Positions 9,479-21,317 of a stretch of 64,000 nt of DNA are shown here, in pieces. This DNA comes from Bifidobacteriaceae bacterium (GTDB taxonomy: Bacteria; Actinomycetota; Actinomycetes; Actinomycetales; WQXJ01). The notes beneath the pieces were generated by a model. That model was not told the DNA's origin, made no database searches, and saw nothing but the letters and a program-made list of their open reading frames with translations. The DNA lies in the NCBI GenBank assembly GCA_031270825.1, contig JAISXH010000012.1:1-64000 (forward strand), in the 5' to 3' direction. Position 1 is the first letter of the stretch, and the number at the start of each line of letters is the position of its first letter. The position numbers and the translations under genes are program-made.

Positions 9479-10189
9479 ATGCTTGTTACCTGGACCGACA
9501 CCTCCGTGACGGGAGACTTGGGCGCCGCTGTCGGCGCCGTGGCCCGGGGCGAATTGATCGTTATGCCCACCGACACGGTCTACGGGGTAGCGGCGAACCC
9601 GTTCGACCCGGCCGCCACGGCGCGCTTGTTCGCGGCCAAGAGGCGTCCCCAGACCCTGGCTTTGCCGGTGCTGGTGGCGGACCGCGTCGCCGCCAAGGCC
9701 TTGGTCGCCGACTGGCCCGAGGCCGCCGAAGCCCTGGTCGAAGCTTTCTGGCCGGGGCCGTTGACCCTGGTGCTGGCGGCCAAGAAGAACGCCGGCCTGC
9801 ACTTGGGCGGGTCCGGCGACACAGTCGGCCTGCGCCAACCCGACCACCCGGCGGCTCTGGCGCTGCTGCGCGCCACCGGTCCGCTCGCGGTCACCTCGGC
9901 CAACCGTTCCGGCGAGCCCCCAGCGACCACTGCCGCCGATGCCGTGCGCCAGTTCGCCGGTCACCTGTCCGTTCACGTCGACGCCGGGCCCGCGCCGGGA
10001 GGGGTGCCGTCCACTGTCGTGGACCTGGCCGGGGGGGACCCGGCCGGCGGGGGTCTGCTGGTGCTGCGGGAGGGCGGCATCGGCGGGCGGCCCCTAGCTG
10101 AAGCGGTCGCCCGGCGGCCGGGGCGCGCGTCACCGGCGAGGGCCGTGGCGCGGACGGGCCGGGAGCCTCAGATCGGGCGGCCAGTTTGA
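9479..10189 (+). CDS. tsaC: L-threonylcarbamoyladenylate synthase (Sua5/YwlC/TsaC family)
   Basis: This 236-residue enzyme makes threonylcarbamoyl-AMP from threonine, bicarbonate and ATP for the t6A37 modification of ANN-decoding tRNAs. Family motifs are GELIVMPTDTVYGVAANPFD near the N-terminus, AAKRRPQTLALPVLV, FWPGPLTLVL and VTSANRSGEPPATT. The frame is open further upstream, but ATG 9479 gives the correct N-terminus and sits seven bases after a TACAAT element. The stop overlaps the TTG start of the next gene, which couples the two; this neighbour pairing is common in actinobacteria. Confidence 0.95.
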   Translation: MLVTWTDTSVTGDLGAAVGAVARGELIVMPTDTVYGVAANPFDPAATARLFAAKRRPQTLALPVLVADRVAAKALVADWPEAAEALVEAFWPGPLTLVLAAKKNAGLHLGGSGDTVGLRQPDHPAALALLRATGPLAVTSANRSGEPPATTAADAVRQFAGHLSVHVDAGPAPGGVPSTVVDLAGGDPAGGGLLVLREGGIGGRPLAEAVARRPGRASPARAVARTGREPQIGRPV

Positions 10190-11370
10190 GAATCTATCTG
10201 ATCCTGGGGGCTATCGCGGCGGTGGTGACGGCGCTGATGGTGCCTTTGGTGCGGCGCCTGGCGGTGGCCACCCATGCCGTCACGCCCGTCCGTCCGCGCG
10301 ACATCCACACTGTGCCGACGCCGCGCCTGGGCGGATTGGCCATGCTGGCGGGCATAGTCGTGGGTCTGGCCACCGCGTCTCAGGTGCCGTTCTTGCGGCC
10401 GGTCTTCACCGACTCGGCGCCCTGGGGAATGGTGACGGCGGCGGCCTGCATCTGTCTGCTCGGCGCCCTGGACGACTGGTTCGAACTCAGCTGGCCGACC
10501 AAGTTGGCCGGGCAAGTGCTTGCGGCCGGGTATCTGGCCTGGCAGGGCGTGCAATTGATCACCTTGCCGGTGGCGGGCGTGACGATCGTGTCGTTTCGGG
10601 TGTCGCTGGTGGTCACCATCATTGTCGTGGTCGCCACCATCAACGCGATCAATTTTGTCGACGGGCTGGACGGCTTGGCGGCCGGCGTGGTGGCGATCGG
10701 CGGGGCCGCCTTCTTCGTTTACTCGTATCTACTGTCGCGCCAATCCGGAGCGGCCAATTACGCCACCCTGGCGGCCCTGATCCTGGCCCTGACGGTGGGG
10801 GCGTGCATCGGTTTCCTGCCCCACAACCTCCACCCGGCCCGGATTTTCATGGGGGATTCAGGCTCAATGCTGTTGGGACTGCTGTTCGCGGCCGCCATGA
10901 TCGCCGTGACCGGCCAGATCGACCCGGGCGCGGCGGAGGTCACCCAGGGCCAGGCGCTGGGCGCCTTCATCCCGATCGTCCTGCCGTTCGCGGTCCTGGC
11001 GCTGCCGTTGCTGGACATGCTGATGGCGGTGACCCGGCGCATGCGGGCCGGTCAGTCGCCGTTCAAAGCCGACCGCATGCATCTGCACCATCGTTTGCTG
11101 CGCCTGGGCCACACGCAAAGGCGCGCCGTCGCGATCATGTACTTGTGGACTGCCGTCCTGGCCTTCGGCACCGCCGGTCTGGCGGTTTTCCAGACTCGCC
11201 AGGTGGCCGCCTTCTTGGGCGTCGGCGGGGCGTTGGCCTTAGCGTTGACCTTGGCGCCGCACCGAACCGGCGGACGGCGGCCCCGCCATGGGCGCCCGCC
11301 GGACAAGGCGGCCCGGGGCCGCCTTGACGACCAGCTTTCGAAAGAGGACTCAGATGACATCACCACCTGA
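10186..11370 (+). CDS. undecaprenyl-phosphate N-acetylglucosamine-1-phosphate transferase-like (WecA/TagO family)
   Basis: The 394-residue polytopic protein starts at TTG, overlapping the tsaC stop. It has about ten hydrophobic helices and the hallmarks of the polyprenyl-phosphate hexosamine-1-phosphate transferase family: TPRLGGLAM, LDDW, INFVDGLDGLAAG, FMGDSGSMLLG and the C-terminal MHLHHRLL. It would attach GlcNAc-1-phosphate or a related sugar to undecaprenyl phosphate at the membrane, starting a cell-wall glycan. In actinobacteria such a gene commonly lies just before the atp operon. MraY is less likely because the HLHHRLL loop is the WecA/TagO form. Confidence 0.9.
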   Translation: MRIYLILGAIAAVVTALMVPLVRRLAVATHAVTPVRPRDIHTVPTPRLGGLAMLAGIVVGLATASQVPFLRPVFTDSAPWGMVTAAACICLLGALDDWFELSWPTKLAGQVLAAGYLAWQGVQLITLPVAGVTIVSFRVSLVVTIIVVVATINAINFVDGLDGLAAGVVAIGGAAFFVYSYLLSRQSGAANYATLAALILALTVGACIGFLPHNLHPARIFMGDSGSMLLGLLFAAAMIAVTGQIDPGAAEVTQGQALGAFIPIVLPFAVLALPLLDMLMAVTRRMRAGQSPFKADRMHLHHRLLRLGHTQRRAVAIMYLWTAVLAFGTAGLAVFQTRQVAAFLGVGGALALALTLAPHRTGGRRPRHGRPPDKAARGRLDDQLSKEDSDDITT

Positions 11371-11824
11371 ACCAAGCCCGGATCGTGTTCCGGGACGCCG
11401 GCCGGACCCCGCTGATCGCGACTCGGGCGGAGTCGACTACCGACGCACGGGCATCCAGCTAGGAGTCCTGGCCGCCGTCCTGGCGGTGATCGGCGGGGGG
11501 CTGGGCTACTGGGCGGCCGGTATCCAAGGCTTGTGGGGGGCGCTTCTGGGCGCCGCCATAGTCGGGGCCTTCTTCGGCGCTTCGGCGCTGGTGATGTATG
11601 TCTCGAAGACGGCCGAGGCCAAAGCCCGGAACCTGTTGGTGGCCTGGTTCGCCAAGCTGATCGTGCTGTTCGTGGTGATGCTGGCCCTCAATCAGGCGAC
11701 CTTCATCAACCGGCCGGCCTTCGGGATCACCGTGCTCGCAGGCGTGATCGGGTCGTTGGTCCTAGAAGGGCGGGTGGTTTGGAGCGCACGCACCACCCCA
11801 GGACCGGGCACCAAGTCCGCCTAG
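11354..11824 (+). CDS. ATP synthase protein I-like (AtpI) membrane protein
   Basis: The 156-residue protein has a charged N-terminus rich in Pro, Asp and Arg, then four hydrophobic helices. Its position directly before atpB, and the small four-helix layout, fit the weakly conserved actinobacterial AtpI, an assembly factor for the c-ring. The chosen start ATG 11354 follows AAAGAGGAC and overlaps the preceding gene by 17 bases. Sequence conservation in this family is low, so the call rests mainly on context. Confidence 0.7.
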   Translation: MTSPPEPSPDRVPGRRPDPADRDSGGVDYRRTGIQLGVLAAVLAVIGGGLGYWAAGIQGLWGALLGAAIVGAFFGASALVMYVSKTAEAKARNLLVAWFAKLIVLFVVMLALNQATFINRPAFGITVLAGVIGSLVLEGRVVWSARTTPGPGTKSA

Positions 11825-11955
11825 GCGCGGGTGGCCGAAATGGCCGTTGGTCCCAATTGTGGTAGGTTTGTGACGGCCCACTGACCGCACTCCTGCTCAG
11901 GCAGGCCGTGGCCGTTCGGCGAAGAGACGGCTATGGGAGACCCCTTCTAGGAGTC

Positions 11956-13066
<1,111 letters not shown>

Positions 13067-13068
13067 TC

Positions 13069-13614
13069 ATGTGGCTCGCAGAAGGCGCCCCGGAGGGGGT
13101 TATGCTGTTCATCCCGCCGTGGGATGAAGTCATCATCTCAGCGGTGATCCTGGCCGTGATCGCCGTGGCCGTGGCCAAGTACGGGGTGCCGCGCTATCTC
13201 AAGGTCCTGGACGAACGCGCCGCGACCATTGAGGGCGGCATCAAGCGGGCCCAAGAGGCTGAAGCCGAGATCGCCCAGATCCGCTCCGGACTGGATGGCG
13301 AGAAAGAAGCCGCCCGGGTGGAGGCCGCTCGCGTGCGCGAAGACGCCAAAGCCGACGCGGCCGCCATCGTCGCCGAGGCCAAGACGAAGGCCGGCGACGA
13401 GGCCAGACGGATCCAGGAAGCCGCCCAGCGGCAAATCGAATCCGAGCGGCGGGCGGCTGAAGTCTCGCTGCGCCAAGACGTGGGCGTCCTGGCCAGCGAC
13501 TTGGCGGAGCGAATCGTGGGCGAGTCGCTCAAGGATTCAGCGCTGGCCAGCCGCGTGATCGATCGCTTCTTGAAGGATCTTGAGAGCCAGCCGGTCGCCG
13601 GAAAGGGCGCCTGA
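13069..13614 (+). CDS. atpF: F1Fo ATP synthase subunit b
   Basis: The 181-residue peripheral-stalk subunit has one hydrophobic helix (VIISAVILAVIAVAVAKYG) and then a long, highly charged Ala/Glu/Arg helix that dimerises alongside F1. The normal length and single-copy arrangement suggest a homodimeric b2 stalk. Its stop codon overlaps the ATG of atpH by one base. Confidence 0.95.
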   Translation: MWLAEGAPEGVMLFIPPWDEVIISAVILAVIAVAVAKYGVPRYLKVLDERAATIEGGIKRAQEAEAEIAQIRSGLDGEKEAARVEAARVREDAKADAAAIVAEAKTKAGDEARRIQEAAQRQIESERRAAEVSLRQDVGVLASDLAERIVGESLKDSALASRVIDRFLKDLESQPVAGKGA

Positions 13615-14426
13615 TGCTGGGAGGCAGCGCCGTCTCGGCGGCCCAAGCCAAGAAGGATTTGGCGGGCGTGCTGGCCAAAGGGCCAAAACAGGCCGCGCTG
13701 ATGGGGGACGAGTTGTTCGCCCTGACCGACGCGCTGGACGGAGATCCGGCCCTGGCCCGGGCGTTGACCAACCCCAACCGGACTGGTGCGGCCAAGGAAC
13801 TGCTTGTCCGCCAGGCCATGGCCGGCCACTTCGAGCCCGCCGTGGACCTGGCGGCCCGGACTGCCTCCCTGCGCTGGTCCAAGGACGGCGACTTGGCGGA
13901 CACGCTGGAGGTCATGGCTTTCGACGCCCAGCTGGCGGCGGCCCAGGCGGACAAGCTGCTCCAGAAGGTCGAGGCCGAACTATTCGACGTCGATGTGGTG
14001 CTGCGCAACAACCGTGATCTGAGGACCGCGCTAGGCGACCTGGTGGCCGAGCCGGGGGCCAAGACGCGCTTGGTGGAGCGTGTCTTCGCCGCGGCGGTGG
14101 CGCCCCAGACCATGAATCTGCTGCGCCGGGTGGTCAGCCATCCGCGCGGCCGCGGCATCCGCTATTCGCTGCAGTATGTGGGCGCCTTGGTGGCGGAGCG
14201 CCGCCAGCGCTTAGTGGTGGCGGTTACCAGTGCGGCGCCGCTGAGCGACAAGCAGTCCACCGCGCTGGCCAAGCACCTTGCGGCCGGGTATGGCCGCCAG
14301 GTCCAACTGAACGTTTCCGTTGACCACTCGGTGATTGGCGGCCTGCGCATCCGGGTGGGCGACGAGGTGGTGGACGGCTCCTTGCTGACTAGATTCACCG
14401 AACTCAGGCGCGACTTGGCCGCGTGA
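13614..14426 (+). CDS. atpH: F1Fo ATP synthase subunit delta
   Basis: The 270-residue protein is long compared with about 180 residues in Escherichia coli, but this is the usual actinobacterial size. The C-terminal half carries the delta signature SLQYVGALVAERRQRLVVAVTSAAP and GGLRIRVGDEVVDGS. Delta connects the b stalk to the top of F1. Confidence 0.95.
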   Translation: MLGGSAVSAAQAKKDLAGVLAKGPKQAALMGDELFALTDALDGDPALARALTNPNRTGAAKELLVRQAMAGHFEPAVDLAARTASLRWSKDGDLADTLEVMAFDAQLAAAQADKLLQKVEAELFDVDVVLRNNRDLRTALGDLVAEPGAKTRLVERVFAAAVAPQTMNLLRRVVSHPRGRGIRYSLQYVGALVAERRQRLVVAVTSAAPLSDKQSTALAKHLAAGYGRQVQLNVSVDHSVIGGLRIRVGDEVVDGSLLTRFTELRRDLAA

Positions 14427-14455
14427 GAAGAAGAAGACCCTGAAGGAAAGAGAAC

Positions 14456-16084
<1,629 letters not shown>

Positions 16085-16088
16085 CCAG

Positions 16089-17039
16089 ATGGCCGGTTCG
16101 CAAAGGGTTTACCGAGCGCGGATCAAATCCACCCAGTCGCTGAAGAAGATCTTCCGGGCGATGGAGTTGATCGCCGCCAGCCGAATTGGGCGGGCTCGTG
16201 ACGCGGCCGCGCGTCAGCGCCCGTATGCGGCGGCGCTGACGCGGGCGGTGTCGCTAGCCGCCAGCCATGTCGGCGAAGAGATCCGCCACCCCTTGCTGAC
16301 CGAGCGCGCGGACGTCAAGCGCGTCGCCCTGTTGGTCATGGCGGCGGACAGGGGCATGGCCGGGGCGTACACCGCCAATGTCTTGAGGGAGGCCGAAGCC
16401 CACGCCGCCGAACTGGAGCAAGACGGCTTCCAGGTCGACCGTTACGTGGTCGGCCGGCGCGCTCTGACCTACTACGAGTTCCGGGGCGTGCCGGTGCGCC
16501 GGTCTTGGCTGGGCTCGTCCGATTCCCCCACCTTTCCGGTCGCCAAGGAGATCGCGGCCACGCTCTTAGACGCTTTCACGGCGCCGGCCTCGGCGGACGA
16601 TGCCGTGGGGCAGCTTCACGTGGTCTACACCCACTTCCGGAACATGGTCTCGCAGGCGCCGCGGATAGTGCGGATGTTGCCACTCGAATTCGTTGAAGAG
16701 GTCGACGATCCAGAGGCCATCACGGTTGTCGAGGAGAGGGCCACCGCCCAGATCGTCAAGGCGGAGGTCTTTCCCCTCTACAGCTTCGAGCCGAGCCCCG
16801 CCGGCGTGCTGGACGCTTTGCTGCCGCGTTACGTGCGCAGCCGCATCCTTGACTGCCTGCTGCAGGCGGCGGCATCGGAACTGGCGAACCGGCAACGGGC
16901 CATGCACACGGCCACCGAAAACGCCGAAGACCTGGTGCGCAAGTACACGCGGCTGGCGAACCAGGCTCGGCAAGCCGACATCACCCAAGAGATCAGCGAA
17001 ATTGTTTCCGGCGCCGACGCCTTGGCGGCCGGGCGATGA
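16089..17039 (+). CDS. atpG: F1Fo ATP synthase subunit gamma
   Basis: The 316-residue central rotor shaft has the typical N-terminal coiled-coil helix (RARIKSTQSLKKIFRAMELI), a central Rossmann-like domain (AADRGMAGAYTANV) and the C-terminal helix with ANRQRAMHTATENAEDL. The frame is open upstream into atpA, but ATG 16089, four bases after the atpA stop, gives the family N-terminus. Confidence 0.96.
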   Translation: MAGSQRVYRARIKSTQSLKKIFRAMELIAASRIGRARDAAARQRPYAAALTRAVSLAASHVGEEIRHPLLTERADVKRVALLVMAADRGMAGAYTANVLREAEAHAAELEQDGFQVDRYVVGRRALTYYEFRGVPVRRSWLGSSDSPTFPVAKEIAATLLDAFTAPASADDAVGQLHVVYTHFRNMVSQAPRIVRMLPLEFVEEVDDPEAITVVEERATAQIVKAEVFPLYSFEPSPAGVLDALLPRYVRSRILDCLLQAAASELANRQRAMHTATENAEDLVRKYTRLANQARQADITQEISEIVSGADALAAGR

Positions 17040-17061
17040 CTACCCAGGGCGAACCAACTAA

Positions 17062-18558
<1,497 letters not shown>

Positions 18559-18563
18559 GAACC

Positions 18564-18836
18564 ATGGCGGAACTGAGCGTCGAAGTCGCAGACTGGGAGG
18601 GCCAGGTCTGGCAGGGCCCGGCGGGTTTCTTCACCGCGCCCAGCGTCGAGGGCTCGATCGGCATCTATCCCCGCCACGAGCCGCTGTTGGCCATCTTGCG
18701 CGAGGGGGACGTCAAGATCGTTCCTCCGGAAGGTCCCGATGTAATTGTTCATATCACCGGGGGTTTTCTGTCCGTGGATTCCGATATTGTGACCGTGGTC
18801 GCGGACGAGGCGCGACTGATGACGCCAGCCAACTAG
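18564..18836 (+). CDS. atpC: F1Fo ATP synthase subunit epsilon, short form
   Basis: At 90 residues this subunit contains only the N-terminal beta-sandwich (LSVEVADWEGQVW, IGIYPRHEPLLAIL, HITGGFLSVDSDIVTVVAD). The C-terminal pair of helices that inhibits ATP hydrolysis in longer homologues is absent: the protein ends about eight residues after the last strand. Several actinobacteria have comparably short epsilon subunits, so this is probably a natural form and not a truncation. Confidence 0.94.
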   Translation: MAELSVEVADWEGQVWQGPAGFFTAPSVEGSIGIYPRHEPLLAILREGDVKIVPPEGPDVIVHITGGFLSVDSDIVTVVADEARLMTPAN

Positions 18837-18851
18837 CCTCTGGAGGGAGCT

Positions 18852-19268
18852 ATGCCGCAAGCACTTGCCACTGCGGTGGTCGGTGCTTTGCTAGTGGCGG
18901 GAGGCCTGCTTGGACTGGTGTGGGTCCGCTGGCAATATCTGAGAGCCAGGCCAGGCTACTTCCCCTGCACGGTGGTCGAAGGCGAGGGTTCCAAGCGGCG
19001 CGAGCGGACCGGGTTGGCGGCCTTCGGACCGTTGGCTCTGGATTGGTTCGCCCGCGATTCGCTCTCTTGGGCGCCCGCGCATCAGTGGCCCAGGCGCGGG
19101 TTGACCATCAAGACTCGGCCGCTTGACGACTCCTCGCGGGGCGGCTGGCAGGTGGTCAATCTAGACTCGGACGGTTCCGGTTACCTCCTGGTGATTTCGC
19201 GCGGCGCCTCGTCGGGCCTGTTGTCTTGGATCGAGGCCGGCCCCAGTCGCTCCGACACCGCCCCTTGA
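18852..19268 (+). CDS. DUF2550 family membrane-anchored protein
   Basis: The 138-residue protein has one N-terminal transmembrane helix followed by a soluble domain with RARPGYFPCTVVEG, DWFARDSLSWAP and WQVVNLDSDGSGYLLVISRGA. DUF2550 genes follow atpC in most actinobacteria, and this order is kept here (15-base gap, GGAGGGAG ribosome-binding site). The function is unknown. Confidence 0.9.
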   Translation: MPQALATAVVGALLVAGGLLGLVWVRWQYLRARPGYFPCTVVEGEGSKRRERTGLAAFGPLALDWFARDSLSWAPAHQWPRRGLTIKTRPLDDSSRGGWQVVNLDSDGSGYLLVISRGASSGLLSWIEAGPSRSDTAP

Positions 19269-19307
19269 CTGTTGATTGGCCGGTCGGGGTGGCTGAATGA
19301 TTGCGGC

Positions 19308-19313
19308 CATAAT
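19308..19313 (+). promoter_or_regulatory. -10-like element upstream of nucS
   Basis: CATAAT is followed six bases later by GTG 19320, which opens a short reading frame ending just before nucS. This spacing is the same as at the leaderless genes of the window. Confidence 0.35.
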
Positions 19314-19319
19314 GAACGG

Positions 19320-19373
19320 GTGCGAAAGCGGATTCGCCGGTCTGGCGAGCTCACCCCGGTCGGGAGGGGCTGA
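19320..19373 (+). CDS. possible leaderless 17-residue upstream ORF of nucS
   Basis: A GTG-initiated frame of 17 codons encodes a basic peptide beginning [13 protein letters not shown] and stops with TGA at 19371, five bases before the nucS ATG. Its last codons include the GGGAGGGG that serves as the nucS ribosome-binding site, so translation of the short frame could be coupled to nucS. Short leaderless upstream ORFs are known in mycobacteria. There is no direct evidence that this one is expressed. Confidence 0.3.
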   Translation: MRKRIRRSGELTPVGRG

Positions 19374-19377
19374 GCTA

Positions 19378-20073
19378 ATGCGTTTGGTGGTGGCGCGTTG
19401 CGCGGCGGACTACTCCGGGCGCCTCGGCGCCCATCTCGACCCGGCCCGCCGCCTAATTGTGTTGAAGGCCGACGGCTCGGTTCTGATCCACGCCGATGGC
19501 GGCTCCTACAAGCCGCTGAACTGGATGAACCCACCCTGCCGGCTGGTCGAGGCGGAGCCCGAGCCAACCGAGGCGCAGGCCGGTGTGACGGCGATCTGGG
19601 AGGTCAGCCACCTCAAGACGGACGATCGGCTGCGCATCCAGCTATACGAGCTGCTCCACGACTTTGAAGTGGAACTGGGAGTTGAGCCGGGCCTGGTCAA
19701 GGACGGAGTCGAAGCCCATCTCCAAGCGCTGCTGGCCGACCAGGTCGAGTTGGTGGGCAGGGGTCTGAGGCTGATCCGGCGCGAGTATGCGACCGCCATC
19801 GGGCCGGTCGACTTGCTTCTGCGCGAGCCGGGCGGGGGCACTGTCGCCGTAGAAGTCAAACGCCGCGGAGAGGTAGACGGAGTAGAACAGCTCACCCGCT
19901 ATGTGGAATTACTCAAGCAAGACCCGTCCCTGAGGCCGGTTCGCGGCGTCCTGGCGGCCCAGGCGATCAAGCCCCAAGCCCAGGTGTTAGCGCAGGGCAG
20001 AGGGTTCGATTGCCTGATCCTTGACTACGACGCGATGCGTGGCATGGACGATCCGTCGACGCGATTGTTCTAG
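19378..20073 (+). CDS. nucS: mismatch-specific endonuclease NucS (EndoMS)
   Basis: The 231-residue protein begins [20 protein letters not shown], the NucS N-terminal start. Other family blocks are [14 protein letters not shown], the RecB-like nuclease core [25 protein letters not shown] split over two strands (catalytic Asp, Glu and Lys), and [12 protein letters not shown]. It ends in DDPSTRLF, resembling the C-terminal tail proposed to contact the beta clamp. NucS carries out non-canonical mismatch repair in actinobacteria lacking MutS/MutL. The frame is open upstream, but ATG 19378 with GGGAGGGG upstream gives the family N-terminus. Confidence 0.96.
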   Translation: MRLVVARCAADYSGRLGAHLDPARRLIVLKADGSVLIHADGGSYKPLNWMNPPCRLVEAEPEPTEAQAGVTAIWEVSHLKTDDRLRIQLYELLHDFEVELGVEPGLVKDGVEAHLQALLADQVELVGRGLRLIRREYATAIGPVDLLLREPGGGTVAVEVKRRGEVDGVEQLTRYVELLKQDPSLRPVRGVLAAQAIKPQAQVLAQGRGFDCLILDYDAMRGMDDPSTRLF

Positions 20074-20163
20074 ATTTCGCGCCAGCGGGTCTGAACAACG
20101 CTCTTTATACGGCATCCTAGATGGGTCACACGACCCCCAACGTGTCGCGATTCAGGAGATGCG

Positions 20164-20817
20164 GTGTCTAAAGCAGTATCCGAGAGACGGTCTTACCGTG
20201 GCTCTCACATCACTTACGTCGGTTGCCCCATTGTGATCTGGGACGACCCAGCAGACAGTCGATCCGATTCGGCGACGCTGACGATTGACGCCTTCGAAGA
20301 GATCGACCTTCCGCCGATCGCGGAGGTCGACGCCTGGGAGGCCGTCGAAGACCTCGAGGCTGAGGCCGCGGCCGTTCGCGGTGTGCCGCCCTGGAGCGCG
20401 ATCAAAGACAACTCGGCCTCGCAGGCGGGCGTTTCCCGTCCAGTCACAGTCTCGGTTGTGGCGGTGCTGCTGCTGGTGCTCGCCATGGTGCACGGCTTGG
20501 GCGCGCTCGGCTCGTTGTCGGTGGGGCTGCACGGCCGCGGCATCGGATCAGCTATCGTCGCCGGCACATTGGCCCTGATAGTCGGCGTGGGGGAGGTCGT
20601 CTGCGCGGTCCAGGTTTCGCGGGGCAAGGCCTGGGCCCGCATCGCCGCCGGGTCGTTGGGGCTATTGGTCCTGCTCTGGCTGACGATGGCGCCATGGTCG
20701 CCGGGGCGGCTCACCGTAGTGGTGTTCGCGGCCTGGCTGGCGGTTGGGGCGTTGCTGGCCCATCCTTTGAGCTCGCGGTTCTTCGCCGCCACCCGGGCGG
20801 TCCCGGCGACGGCTTGA
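20164..20817 (+). CDS. hypothetical membrane protein
   Basis: The 217-residue product starts at GTG after CAGGAGAT. Its first 95 residues are soluble, with an acidic stretch (DAWEAVEDLEAEAAAV). Four hydrophobic helices follow, beginning at VTVSVVAVLLLVLAMVHGLGALG. The layout resembles uncharacterised four-helix membrane proteins of actinobacteria, but I do not recognise a named family. The third base of codons is less GC-biased at the N-terminus than in neighbouring genes. Confidence 0.7.
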   Translation: MSKAVSERRSYRGSHITYVGCPIVIWDDPADSRSDSATLTIDAFEEIDLPPIAEVDAWEAVEDLEAEAAAVRGVPPWSAIKDNSASQAGVSRPVTVSVVAVLLLVLAMVHGLGALGSLSVGLHGRGIGSAIVAGTLALIVGVGEVVCAVQVSRGKAWARIAAGSLGLLVLLWLTMAPWSPGRLTVVVFAAWLAVGALLAHPLSSRFFAATRAVPATA

Positions 20818-20965
20818 TGCCAGGTGGCGTTTTCGCCTCCGATCCGGCCGGCGGCCGGTGTGGCCGGTGTGGAACGGAACGTGCGCTGACGTCTTGACGC
20901 CGGCAGTCGCCGTCGGTCGCTGGCACGGCCGCGCGCAACCGCCCGTGGAGTTGTCAAGCAGACTC

Positions 20966-20971
20966 TAGGAT
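20966..20971 (+). promoter_or_regulatory. -10 element, probable leaderless start of the zinc-ribbon gene
   Basis: TAGGAT ends six bases before the ATG at 20978, with no Shine-Dalgarno sequence between them. Confidence 0.45.
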
Positions 20972-20977
20972 TGCCTG

Positions 20978-21277
20978 ATGGCGCGGGGATCACGAAGAGC
21001 GAAGTTGGCAGCTCAGGCACCGCGTCCGCTCGACCTGCGGCGGGCTCGTGGCGGCCAGGCAGTAAGAATGACGGTGGGCGATGGCCGCGAGTACTTCGTC
21101 TCGACGCCGGCGCCGGCCGCCAAACGCTACATCTGCCCTGGTTGCGGCGCCAGCTTAGCCGTCGGTCAGACTCAGGTGACCGCCTGGGAGGCGGACTCGC
21201 TGCTGGGCGGCGAGGCGGCCCTGGAGTTCCGCCGCCATTGGCACCTCGCCTGCTGGCGAAGCTTTGCGGCCGGATGA
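20978..21277 (+). CDS. small zinc-ribbon-like conserved actinobacterial protein
   Basis: The 99-residue basic protein has CPGCGASLAVGQTQVTAW followed by FRRHWHLACWRSF. The CxxC and HWHxxC positions form a plausible zinc site. Homologues beside nucS or other housekeeping genes are sometimes loosely labelled ATP/GTP-binding protein, but no nucleotide motif is visible. The start is supported by a TAGGAT element six bases upstream. Confidence 0.75.
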   Translation: MARGSRRAKLAAQAPRPLDLRRARGGQAVRMTVGDGREYFVSTPAPAAKRYICPGCGASLAVGQTQVTAWEADSLLGGEAALEFRRHWHLACWRSFAAG

Positions 21278-21317
21278 GGAATCGGCCCAGGGGCGTTCGG
21301 CAGTCTTGGCGGGCGCG

